Assembly (NCBI GenBank): GCA_964554535.1
Contig: CAZKPB010000020.1
Location: forward strand, 1 to 36,860
Origin: DMER64 sp964554535
GTDB lineage: Bacteria; Bacteroidota; Bacteroidia; Bacteroidales; UBA932
Reading direction: 5' to 3'
DNA: 36,860 nucleotides
The position numbers were made by a program, and so were the translations under genes. The number at the start of each line of letters is the position of its first letter. Within the stretch, counting starts at the first letter, position 1. The notes below the pieces were generated by a model. It was not told where the DNA came from and made no database searches. It saw only the letters and a program-made list of their open reading frames with translations. Below, one piece after another: positions 1 through 7,090 of this stretch.

Positions 1-37
1 CCCCGCGCAGCTGAAGGCGGCGGGAGTGTGAATTGTC
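1..37. repeat. Truncated inverted copy of GC-rich dispersed repeat
   Basis: Read as reverse complement, this end contains TGACAATTCACA, then a CCGCCG block and GCTGCGCGGGG. The same blocks occur in the same order at about 195-238. It looks like an imperfect, truncated copy of the repeat found at 177-263 and 387-478, in opposite orientation and cut by the window edge. No gene is visible in 1-176 on either strand. Confidence 0.55.
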
Positions 38-176
38 ATGGAGCAAGGGGGTTACAGTTGGCAGCGAGGTGTGGCAAAATTTATTTTGACGCACCTTGCT
101 GACGACTGTAATGGCGCGACACCCGACGTTAGACGGGGCACCGCAACGCGGGGACACGGCTAAAAGGAGGGTTCGA

Positions 177-263
177 GCGACAACCCGCAGCGAATGACAA
201 TTCACAACGACCTCCCCTGCCGCCGGTGCTGCGCGGGGGCTGCTGCCGCGGCGCGGGCAAACC
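177..263. repeat. GC-rich dispersed repeat, copy A1
   Basis: The segment aligns without gaps to 387-460 at a constant offset of 210 bases, with about six mismatches over 74 positions. Shared blocks include CGCAGCGAATGAC, TTCACAACGACCTCC and GCGGGGGCTGCTGCCGC. Inverted relatives occur at the other end of the window. It is non-coding, and by its look a REP-like intergenic element. Confidence 0.75.
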
Positions 264-276
264 CACTGAGAATTCC

Positions 277-376
277 GCACACTTTTACAATAACCGTCCT
301 GTGCAGGCAGCAATTACAGGAAACGTATCGGTGCAAATGATATAGACACAATCAAAAAGACTCCATACAAGAAAAA
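277..376. repeat. 100-bp repeat, left copy (inverted relative to 36761-36860)
   Basis: The segment matches the reverse complement of the last 100 bases of the window without gaps, at roughly 80-85 percent identity by eye. It begins GCACACTTTTACAAT and includes ACCGTCCTGTGCAGGC and AATTACAGGAAACG. It lies between the two GC-rich copies A1 and A2. An open frame of 76 codons crosses it on the minus strand, but the right-hand copy has a stop in that frame and the differences do not favour third codon positions, so I do not call a gene. Confidence 0.8.
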
Positions 377-386
377 ACAACTGCAA

Positions 387-478
387 GCGACAATCCGCAG
401 CGAATGACCATTCACAACGACCTCCAGTGCCGCCGTTGCTACGCGGGGGCTGCTGCCGCCGCCGGCGCAGGCAAATCC
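387..478. repeat. GC-rich dispersed repeat, copy A2
   Basis: This is the second direct copy of the element at 177-263. It is slightly longer at its GC-rich end, where it carries GCCGCCGCCGGCGCAGGC. The block CAGCGAATGACCATTCACAACGACC is closely matched, inverted, at about 36712-36736 near the other end of the window. Nothing suggests coding. Confidence 0.75.
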
Positions 479-488
479 ATAAAAGCAC

Positions 489-528
489 AAAAAAGAGGGA
501 GACCTTTAGAGTCACCCTCTTGCTTTTT
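489..528 (-). terminator. Rho-independent terminator of hsp20
   Basis: A stem of AAGAGGG (493-499) pairs with CCCTCTT (515-521), followed after one mismatch by GAC with GTC, around a 7-base loop. On the minus strand the hairpin is followed by a T run (the A run at 489-494), and it lies about 30 bases after the hsp20 stop. The T run at 524-528 means it may also stop plus-strand transcription. Confidence 0.85.
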
Positions 529-548
529 GAACTAAGCGTACGTAATGA

Positions 549-980
549 TTAGCCAATTTCTATAAACCGTTCTTTAGGAACTTCAGGAGTGGCCAGATCC
601 TTGGGGATGTTGATGTGAAGCACTCCGTGGTTCATGGAAGCCTCAATCTTGTCTTTCAACACATCATCGGGTAACAACAGGGTCTGTTCAAACTGCGTGT
701 AAGAGAACTCGCGTCTGAGGTAAGTCTCGTTTTTCTTACCCTCATTGCTCTCTGATTTCTTTTCCATGGAAATAACCAGGTGATTTTCTTCATTGACACG
801 AATCTTGAAGTCTTCTTTGGACATACCCGGTGCGGCAATCTCCACTTTGTATTCTTTTTCGTTTTCTATCACGTTAATGGCAGGAGAGGTGGTACCCATC
901 TGACCAAACGGATTGGAATCAAAAAAGTCGTTGAACAACATAGGGAGCCAATTTTGTGATTTTCTAATTGTAGGTAACAT
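549..980 (-). CDS. Small heat shock protein, Hsp20/alpha-crystallin family
   Basis: This 143-residue protein is an ATP-independent holdase that binds unfolding proteins in the cytoplasm during stress. After a short aromatic N-terminal arm (NWLPMLFNDFF) there is an alpha-crystallin domain at about residues 33-130, with the diagnostic stretches YKVEIAAPGMSKEDFKI and GVLHINIPK. The C-terminal FIEIG supplies the I-x-I tail motif that docks neighbouring subunits. Length is normal for the family. The start is fixed by AGGAGGA (988-994) seven bases upstream, the only strong Shine-Dalgarno I noticed in this window, which suggests deliberate high expression. It is monocistronic, with its own terminator and a TGACAA-rich palindromic control region upstream. 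The family call is secure; inducibility is inferred. Confidence 0.95.
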   Translation of the reverse strand: MLPTIRKSQNWLPMLFNDFFDSNPFGQMGTTSPAINVIENEKEYKVEIAAPGMSKEDFKIRVNEENHLVISMEKKSESNEGKKNETYLRREFSYTQFEQTLLLPDDVLKDKIEASMNHGVLHINIPKDLATPEVPKERFIEIG

Positions 981-987
981 AATTTTA

Positions 988-994
988 TCCTCCT
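988..994 (-). promoter_or_regulatory. Strong Shine-Dalgarno of hsp20
   Basis: AGGAGGA on the minus strand, seven bases before the ATG. Other genes here lack such a site, as is usual in Bacteroidetes, so it stands out and fixes the hsp20 start. Confidence 0.8.
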
Positions 995-1050
995 AATTTT
1001 AATTGATTTCTATTTACGTACCCGCTTTTGAGCGAATACACCCATAGATT

Positions 1051-1127
1051 TGACAAACCCCGTACCAACGGCAAAAAACACAAAAAACGCTGACAAATAG
1101 TCGTAACAAATGACAATTTGTCAGCGT
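1051..1127. promoter_or_regulatory. Candidate hsp20 operator: TGACAA repeats and palindromes
   Basis: A perfect 12-bp inverted repeat, ACGCTGACAAAT (1087-1098) and ATTTGTCAGCGT (1116-1127), is separated by 17 bases. Nested in it is the 13-bp palindrome TGACAATTTGTCA (1111-1123). A further TGACAAA lies at 1051-1057. The region sits between hsp20 and the end of the RidA gene, both on the minus strand, so it most likely controls hsp20. It does not match CIRCE, and no TAnnTTTG box is apparent here. Protein binding is inferred. Confidence 0.55.
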
Positions 1128-1174
1128 AAGTAGCTAATAATAAGACAAGTAGTCAGAATTCCAGATACAGGGAA

Positions 1175-1552
1175 CTACTTGCGAGCAATCAGCTCCATCT
1201 CGGCAAAAGCCCCCACTTTGGGCAGCGCCCCCACCTGCACCACACTGCGCGCCGGATAGGGTTTGTTAAAGAAATTGGCATAAATGGAATTGAAGAGGGC
1301 AAAGTCCGCCATGTCAGTTACAAACACCGTGGTTTTCACCACATTGTCCAATGTGCAACCGGCAGAAGCCAAAATGACCGAGGCATTTTTAAAAATTTGT
1401 TCAAACTGAGCTTCCTTGCCCTCCACCAGCGTACCGGTAGCAGGGTCAAGGCCAAGTTGACCCGAGACAAAAACGGCCCGGTCCGTAGCTATGGCCTGCG
1501 AATACGGCCCAATGGCCGCTGGCGCTTTTTCAGTAAAAATAGATTCTTTCAT
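1175..1552 (-). CDS. ridA: RidA family enamine/imine deaminase
   Basis: This 125-residue protein belongs to the YjgF/YER057c/UK114 family. RidA hydrolyses the reactive enamine/imine intermediates made by PLP enzymes such as threonine dehydratase, releasing ketoacid and ammonia. Visible signatures are the N-terminal GPYSQA, FVSGQLGLDP, KTTVFVTDMADF and YPARSVVQV; the last supplies the conserved Arg that holds the substrate carboxylate. The C-terminal VEMELIA-type strand is present as AEMELIARK. It is full length for a trimeric RidA. It lies 66 bases downstream of the small lipoprotein gene on the same strand, at the end of a long co-directional block, with no obvious promoter of its own. Confidence 0.95.
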   Translation of the reverse strand: MKESIFTEKAPAAIGPYSQAIATDRAVFVSGQLGLDPATGTLVEGKEAQFEQIFKNASVILASAGCTLDNVVKTTVFVTDMADFALFNSIYANFFNKPYPARSVVQVGALPKVGAFAEMELIARK

Positions 1553-1618
1553 AATATAATTTGATTTGAATCCCAGCGTAACGAGTCAAATGCCAGGAAC
1601 TTGTTATAATCTATATTC

Positions 1619-1777
1619 TTAGTGGTATAAATGTACACCATCAGCGGCCCCTTCGCTGAACCAGAGGCTGTTGGTAAAACGCTCCCGGTCGTAGTCCATA
1701 AACGACTCGGCCACGGACACTGCGCCGGTACAGGCCGTCACACAATACAGAACAAGCAGCAACGGCAGGCGACGCAT
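1619..1777 (-). CDS. Small predicted lipoprotein, 52 residues, unknown function
   Basis: I do not recognise the family. The frame starts MRRLPLLLVLYCVTACTG: two arginines, a hydrophobic stretch and a VTAC lipobox with Cys16, so it reads as a lipoprotein signal peptide. The mature part has only about 36 residues, rich in acidic and aromatic residues (FMDYDRERF, LWFSEG), and ends VHLYH. The ATG begins one base after the TAA of the upstream metallopeptidase gene, a spacing typical of translational coupling. It could be a genuine small accessory lipoprotein or the surviving 5' end of a decayed gene; the signal peptide and the spacing favour a translated gene. Confidence 0.55.
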   Translation of the reverse strand: MRRLPLLLVLYCVTACTGAVSVAESFMDYDRERFTNSLWFSEGAADGVHLYH

Positions 1778-1778
1778 C

Positions 1779-3824
1779 TTACAAGCGGTTTAAACAGTTA
1801 TCCACGGCTTCCAACAACGGTTCCACGCTGACCTTGGACCCCACGGCACCCTGCATCCACAACTGGGGCACCAGAGTCCCCTGAGTGAACATCCGCTTGA
1901 TTTCCTGTGCAAAGTCCTTGCCCTGCGCTTTCATGGCACCGGCAACGTAATTCTCCAGCTGGAACTCAATCAGGTGCCCAAAGGGATAATTGGGCAGGTA
2001 CATGGGCGCGTCAATCATATGCGAGTAAATGGCCAGGATAGGAGAATCCTTCACCCCCAACACGTCGGCATAGTAGGTATTCCAGACTTGGCGGGCATTA
2101 GCCAGGACCGCTTCCTTTAACTCTTGGGCCGAGGCCTGCGGATGCTCGTACATCCAGCGCCAGGAATACATATCCACCAGCGAAACGCCCATAATCTCGT
2201 AGGCCCCCCAGAAAATATCCAGCGTGGTCCCGTCGTCAATGGTCTGGGGATAGCCCAGCAATTGCAGGTCGCGTTTCTGGAACACAAACGCCAGCGCCTC
2301 GGTAAAGGCGGTATTGGGTACTCCGTTGAGCATATAATAGTCCATATTGTACAGACTGAGTGTCTGTTCCACATTGTGCCCAAACTCATGCACCGCTATA
2401 TTGTAGCCTTTGTAGTCCATCCCCTCGGTCCCGATGCGGGTACGCAACCGTGCCGGCTCCCAACGTCCCTGGGCCCCCCAGGCGTGACCCGACCCGCGCG
2501 CGCCTTCCACCACCATCTTGCTTGCCAGAAAATCGGCATCAGCAGCTGTAAAGCCCATAGCCTTAAGCATCCGGGGCATATCTTTCTGGAACGCTGCGGG
2601 ATTGGGATACATGGCCCGCGTTTTGGCGGTCAGCAGGTCTTCGGACACCGCGGTGCGTCCCTTGAAACCGTCGTACCAGATATCAAACGGTTCCAAATCA
2701 CGTCCCAGCCGCTGACGAATCACCTCCGCCACTTTCTTGACCTGATTTGACGAGATAAGCCGCACAAACAAGTCTTCAATTTCCTGAGCCGAGACTTCCA
2801 TATCGCCCTCAAAATTTCGGGCAATGGCCGTGGGCATCTGCGGGTAATAGGCATCGGCCTTCAGCCCCACCTGAAACTCGTTGAGCAGGTGTTGGTAACG
2901 CACGTTGCCCTCCGCCGGAGCCTCCACCTGCTTCCCGTCCCGGAACACCTGATTGGCATACGGCGCCCAGTCCACCTGGTCGTTATTCACCACGACGGCG
3001 GGAATTGTCTGGCAGGCAATGTGTTCCATCACCTTGTAGATCATCTTCTGTTTTTCCAGCGCCCGAGGCACGTCGGCATAATTGGATTTGATTTCATCGC
3101 GCAGGTTCCAGTGACTCAACAGTACCATATCCTCCGGGAAAAGCCGCTCGCCCTGCTCATTGAGCAGGTGTCCCATCATGATGTTGTAAGATGAAATGTA
3201 ATTCTCGGCATCGCCGCTTACCTGAGCCATTTCCTGAGCCAGCGAGGCCGGCAGACGGTCGGTAAAAATATCGCCCATACGCGCATAAGCCCATTGCAGA
3301 CGACTCCATCCGGCTCCTTCCGCTTCTTTTTGCGCCAGGGTGTAATTGGGAAAATTCAGTACGCACAGAAAGGCCACCTTATTGGCAAACAGGTCGTCGG
3401 AAAAATGAGCGGACGGGCTGTAATTGCCCATAATGTAGTCAATCTCGGTAAGATCGTCCCCGGTAAGCGTTACCGGCATTTTAAGCTTGACACTCAGCTG
3501 GTTGGCCGTACCGAACAATTGTTCAAAGACCGCTGAAAGTTTCTCGAAAAGCACTTGTTTGTCCTGCGGCGTCCCTTTATACATCTGCGTGCAAAACTCC
3601 GCAAAATCCGCTTCGCTCCCGTCCTCGGCACGCCACAACTGCGCCGCCTGTTCCACCCCCCTTTCCATCAGAGTGGCATCCGTAACTGAATAAGCCTTTA
3701 TCAAATTGTCCTTTACGGTCTGCACCGTAGTTTGTGATATAGTACTCATAACTTCTTCCGTGGCGGGCGTGTTACATCCCACCGGCAGCATCCAGACGGC
3801 TGCAATAAATAATAACTTTTTCAT
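1779..3824 (-). CDS. HExxH zinc metallopeptidase, lipoprotein (gluzincin, M3-like)
   Basis: This 681-residue protein starts MKKLLFIAAVWMLPVGC, a lipoprotein signal with lipobox LPVGC (Cys17). I chose this ATG over an upstream frame extension because it begins the signal peptide. The active site is HEFGH at residues 479-483, and a second Glu at 509 (AFTEA) lies 26 residues later as the likely third zinc ligand. This arrangement resembles M3 oligopeptidases. It is not the six-residue HExxGH of M49 dipeptidyl peptidase III. The long, mostly helical N-terminal part has no motif I recognise. It probably degrades peptides at the periplasmic or surface side. The first 53 bases overlap the upstream methyltransferase gene, whose end carries this gene's own promoter at 3846-3877. 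Confidence 0.75.
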   Translation of the reverse strand: MKKLLFIAAVWMLPVGCNTPATEEVMSTISQTTVQTVKDNLIKAYSVTDATLMERGVEQAAQLWRAEDGSEADFAEFCTQMYKGTPQDKQVLFEKLSAVFEQLFGTANQLSVKLKMPVTLTGDDLTEIDYIMGNYSPSAHFSDDLFANKVAFLCVLNFPNYTLAQKEAEGAGWSRLQWAYARMGDIFTDRLPASLAQEMAQVSGDAENYISSYNIMMGHLLNEQGERLFPEDMVLLSHWNLRDEIKSNYADVPRALEKQKMIYKVMEHIACQTIPAVVVNNDQVDWAPYANQVFRDGKQVEAPAEGNVRYQHLLNEFQVGLKADAYYPQMPTAIARNFEGDMEVSAQEIEDLFVRLISSNQVKKVAEVIRQRLGRDLEPFDIWYDGFKGRTAVSEDLLTAKTRAMYPNPAAFQKDMPRMLKAMGFTAADADFLASKMVVEGARGSGHAWGAQGRWEPARLRTRIGTEGMDYKGYNIAVHEFGHNVEQTLSLYNMDYYMLNGVPNTAFTEALAFVFQKRDLQLLGYPQTIDDGTTLDIFWGAYEIMGVSLVDMYSWRWMYEHPQASAQELKEAVLANARQVWNTYYADVLGVKDSPILAIYSHMIDAPMYLPNYPFGHLIEFQLENYVAGAMKAQGKDFAQEIKRMFTQGTLVPQLWMQGAVGSKVSVEPLLEAVDNCLNRL

Positions 3825-5010
3825 TATCGGGTAGTTTAGTGGTAGCAAAGATATACAAATCCCCACCTTCTTTCAAACCCGTTTTCCGACGCAGCTCCTG
3901 CACGGTCAGCGGAAAATTCCGCACCACTACATTGGCCTTGTCCACCGTCCGCCCCACCGTTTTGGCCCAGGCACTGCTAAAAGGGACCACCTGCTCTATG
4001 CGAAACCGCCTGCCAGGAAAGTCCGCCACCTTATTGGCCGAGACGTACAAATGACTGTTAGTATGCAACTTGCACAAGCCATACCTGAGCGCCGGCAAGG
4101 CAAATGCCCCCGCCTTGCGCAACGCGGCCGAGGCGTCAAACAGGAAGTTCCCGGGTAGAAGCGGTGCTGTCGGCAACGGCTGCGCCGCCGCCGCTTCTTC
4201 ATCAATACGGTAAAACCGGAAACTCCGCGTCGGTGCCTCCGGTACCAAGTCCACACAAGTAATCAGCGGGCCCAGGAAGGCGGTGTTCTGTTCGGTAACG
4301 GCCGGATGCAGCAAAAACAGCAATTCCTTGCACTCGTTCTTCACCGCCACCACGTGCACCTGCACGGTTTGCGGCAACAGACGCAAGATTTGAGTAATAT
4401 CCGCCATAGGGGACACTTTCAAAAGAATGCGCCGGGCCACGCGTTGCAGAGCGGGCATCAATTCCAGCACGTTGGGTTGGCAGTCTTCCAGGGCAAACAC
4501 CCGTTGCTGCTCTGCACCCCGGCGGGCGGCATCCACGTAAACCAGGTCGTAGCGGAGGCCCTGCGCCGCACATTTTTCAAGGGTTTCCTGCGCCGTAGCG
4601 CAGACCACTTCTATGGATTCGGCTTCCAGCGCCTTAAAATTGTTACGGGCCGCCGCACAGAGTTGAGGCTGCTGCTCCACGTAAGTGACTCGGCAATTAT
4701 TTTTGTGAAAATAGTAGGAATCCACGCCCAAACCGCCGGTCAGGTCAATAAGGGAACCGGCGGACAGGGAAGCTTTGTACTGCGCGCTCCACTGCGAAGA
4801 GCACTGTTCCACACTCAGGGCCGAGGGGTAAAAGACGTACGGATTAGCGTACCATTGAGGCATTTTTTCTTTGACCTTAGGCAACACCTCCAACTGGACG
4901 GCCATTGCCTCGACATTCCACTGGGGATAGCGCTGCTTATGCAGTCGCAACTGCATGGGGTCCGTTTGCGGATGCGTGCGGACAAAGGCTATCTCGGCAG
5001 CGGTGAGCAC
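3772..5010 (-). CDS. Class I SAM-dependent methyltransferase with THUMP-like domain
   Basis: This 412-residue protein has a Rossmann-type SAM domain in its middle. LIDLTGGLGVDS is motif I, VTYVEQ supplies the acidic residue of motif II, and DLVYVDAARR is motif IV. The C-terminal third fits the THUMP-like domain of Bacteroidetes methyltransferases (VVRNFPLTVQELRRKTGLKEGG). Such proteins are generally annotated as RNA methyltransferases, but target and site cannot be inferred. The start is GTG, three bases after the stop of the S9 peptidase gene; the next in-frame Met is at residue 19. The 3' end overlaps the metallopeptidase start by 53 bases. It is cytoplasmic and expected to be co-transcribed with its upstream neighbours. 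Confidence 0.85.
   Translation of the reverse strand: MLTAAEIAFVRTHPQTDPMQLRLHKQRYPQWNVEAMAVQLEVLPKVKEKMPQWYANPYVFYPSALSVEQCSSQWSAQYKASLSAGSLIDLTGGLGVDSYYFHKNNCRVTYVEQQPQLCAAARNNFKALEAESIEVVCATAQETLEKCAAQGLRYDLVYVDAARRGAEQQRVFALEDCQPNVLELMPALQRVARRILLKVSPMADITQILRLLPQTVQVHVVAVKNECKELLFLLHPAVTEQNTAFLGPLITCVDLVPEAPTRSFRFYRIDEEAAAAQPLPTAPLLPGNFLFDASAALRKAGAFALPALRYGLCKLHTNSHLYVSANKVADFPGRRFRIEQVVPFSSAWAKTVGRTVDKANVVVRNFPLTVQELRRKTGLKEGGDLYIFATTKLPDNEKVIIYCSRLDAAGGM
3846..3877 (-). promoter_or_regulatory. Promoter of the metallopeptidase gene
   Basis: On the minus strand TTTG (3874-3877) is followed after 20 bases by TATCTTTG (3846-3853), an exact fit to the Bacteroidetes -33/-7 consensus. The predicted start is near 3842, giving an 18-base leader. 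The promoter lies inside the 3' end of the upstream methyltransferase gene. Confidence 0.65.
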
Positions 5011-5013
5011 CGG

Positions 5014-7089
5014 CTAGTCCTCCAACAGATAACGAGTCCAGAAAGCGTCATCCTCGGCATCGGAGAAATCGGATTGATAGCTCCGGTAACCGTGACGGGC
5101 GGCCGGGTAAATCATAAATTCAAAATGTTTCCCGGTCTTCATCAGCGCATCCACCAGCTGTACGGAATTCTGGAAATGCACGTTGTCGTCCGAAGTGCCG
5201 TGTGTGATGCAGAGCACTGACTTCTTGCCGTAGGTGTTGTATTTGTCGGCATTTTGTATCACGGAAGAAGAAGCGTAGCCTTTGGGGTTGTCTTGCGGCG
5301 TATCCATAAAGCGTTCGCCGTAATGAGTATCGTACAGGCTCCAGTCGTGCACGCCGGCTCCGGCAATGCCGTACTGGAAATAATCCCCGGCCGTGATGAC
5401 CGCATAAGCGGAAATGTAGCCTCCGTAACTGTATCCGGTAATGCCAACCTTGTCTTCATTGACAGGAGCAATACGGCGCAGGTAGTCAATCCACAGTTTG
5501 TAGTCATTGATTTCCCAGTGTCCCAGGTCGCGGTGCATCATATCCATACCGGCTTTCCCGCAATGGCCGCTTCCGCGGTGGTCCATATTGATTTGAATGA
5601 CTCCCTCACTGGCCCATTTATACGCCCCGGCAGGGTTGGACCAGCGGTCCATAACGGTACCGGCATCGGGGCCTCCGTAGATGCTCACAATGACAGGATA
5701 TTTCTTGGATTTGTCCATATGCAGGGGAAGAGTGATGGTGGCCGGAATAGTGAATCCGTCTTCGGTGGTGATAAAGTGCAGGGTGGTCTGGGGAATGTCT
5801 CCCAGTGCCGTCAGTTGGTCGTATTTGGGTCCCCTGGCGCTGCCCAACACGCGTACCTTGCCTTTCTTTACGTTAAAGAGGCCCACTTCGGTGGGGGTGG
5901 ACACGTTGGAATAGCTGGCCACAAAATACTTGTAGTCGGGCGAGAAGAGTACGCCCGTATAATTGTAATCTCCGGAAGTCAGACGTTTGGGAGCCGGCTT
6001 CCAGGATTTTTTGCCGTTGGGAAGGGCCACGCCGTATACGTCGTTGCGGGTGGATATCTCGGCACGAGCACTGTAGTACAAAGTGTTGGTTTTAGGGTCG
6101 GTACCAATAATGGACAAGCCCCAGTTGCGGCCGTCCGTAAGGCGGGTAATGGCGCTGCCGTCCCAGGGACAAAGATAAACCTGCTGCCATTTTTCAAAGT
6201 CACGTACCATCAGGAAGCCCTTTTCCATAAAGATGGGGTTGGCCACCCAGTCCAGCCAGGTCTCGGTTTTTTCTTCATACACCATGGTTTTGGACCCGTC
6301 AGCGGGGTTTATGGTATATAGTTTCAAGTGGTCCTGACCGCGGTTCATCCACTGGAGCCAAAGATTCTTGCCGTCGGGTGCCCAGAAGGGAGTGCCAAAA
6401 TACTGGTCGTCTTTGGAATCAAACTGAGCCCAGACCACGTTACCTCCCGCAGCGGGCACAATGCCCACGCGAACTTCCGGATTGGGATCCCCGGCAGCGG
6501 GATAGCGGGTGCGTTCCACGTACCCGTGCTGCCCCTCGGCCACATAGATGGGAAACATGGGCACTTGGGTATCGTCACAGCGGAAAAACGCCAGATGGCG
6601 GCTGTCGGGCGACCACCAGAAAGAGCAGTATTTGCTGGGCCGGCCCAGAATCTCTTCATAATACACCCAAGAAGCCCAGCCGTTGAGAATGACTTCGCTG
6701 CCGTCGTGGGTGTAACGTATAATTTTCCCGGTAGCCACTTCCTTGGAATACAGGTCATTCTGCAAGGTATAAGCTACGTACGCCCCGTCGGGTGACAGTT
6801 GCGGATTTTGCGCTCCGTCAGGAAGTTCCACATTCAGTTTTTCCAGTGCCGGCACAGGCATTTCCGCATCCTCGCGTACCCCGCTGACAATATTTTCTTT
6901 GTAACATTTCATATTTTCACGATTGCCGTCAGTCATCAGCAACGTGACATTATCTTCCCAGCGCACCGGGGTGGGACAAGGTTGCACCGCCCCTTCCGGA
7001 AGCGTCTGGGCTATAGCTTTTTGCGGGGCAATAATTCCGGAAAGGCTCAGGCAAGTCCCGGCCAAAATCCAAAAAAGAACACGTTTCAT
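5014..7089 (-). CDS. Dipeptidyl peptidase IV-type S9 serine peptidase
   Basis: This 691-residue exopeptidase removes X-Pro or X-Ala dipeptides from peptide N-termini. It is probably periplasmic, with a signal peptide over residues 1-27 (cleavage after AIA). The N-terminal half is the DPPIV beta-propeller (about 40-430) and contains WVYYEEILGR at 141-150. The two Glu (145, 146) match the pair that anchors the substrate amino group. The C-terminal alpha/beta hydrolase has the nucleophile Ser554 in GYSYGG, Asp634 in HGTSDDNVHF and His666 in ARHGYR, so the triad is complete. Length is typical. The gene starts one base after the stop of the helicase gene and ends three bases before the methyltransferase GTG. 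It suits an organism that lives on dietary or host peptides. Confidence 0.93.
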   Translation of the reverse strand: MKRVLFWILAGTCLSLSGIIAPQKAIAQTLPEGAVQPCPTPVRWEDNVTLLMTDGNRENMKCYKENIVSGVREDAEMPVPALEKLNVELPDGAQNPQLSPDGAYVAYTLQNDLYSKEVATGKIIRYTHDGSEVILNGWASWVYYEEILGRPSKYCSFWWSPDSRHLAFFRCDDTQVPMFPIYVAEGQHGYVERTRYPAAGDPNPEVRVGIVPAAGGNVVWAQFDSKDDQYFGTPFWAPDGKNLWLQWMNRGQDHLKLYTINPADGSKTMVYEEKTETWLDWVANPIFMEKGFLMVRDFEKWQQVYLCPWDGSAITRLTDGRNWGLSIIGTDPKTNTLYYSARAEISTRNDVYGVALPNGKKSWKPAPKRLTSGDYNYTGVLFSPDYKYFVASYSNVSTPTEVGLFNVKKGKVRVLGSARGPKYDQLTALGDIPQTTLHFITTEDGFTIPATITLPLHMDKSKKYPVIVSIYGGPDAGTVMDRWSNPAGAYKWASEGVIQINMDHRGSGHCGKAGMDMMHRDLGHWEINDYKLWIDYLRRIAPVNEDKVGITGYSYGGYISAYAVITAGDYFQYGIAGAGVHDWSLYDTHYGERFMDTPQDNPKGYASSSVIQNADKYNTYGKKSVLCITHGTSDDNVHFQNSVQLVDALMKTGKHFEFMIYPAARHGYRSYQSDFSDAEDDAFWTRYLLED

Positions 7090-7090
7090 A

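Noticed and set aside
177..478. CRISPR array in the left repeats
   Set aside because: There are only two long, diverged direct copies with a 210-base period and no regular short spacers; no cas gene is nearby.
285..515. Open frame of 76 codons on the minus strand across the left repeats
   Set aside because: It spans two repeat elements, the homologous right-hand repeat has a stop in that frame, and substitutions do not favour third codon positions.
1087..1127. CIRCE/HrcA operator upstream of hsp20
   Set aside because: The half-site is ACGCTGACAAAT with a 17-base spacer; CIRCE has TTAGCACTC with a 9-base spacer.
1779..3824. Dipeptidyl peptidase III (M49) for the lipoprotein metallopeptidase
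   Set aside because: M49 requires a six-residue HExxGH motif; here the motif is the five-residue HEFGH with M3-like spacing to the next Glu.
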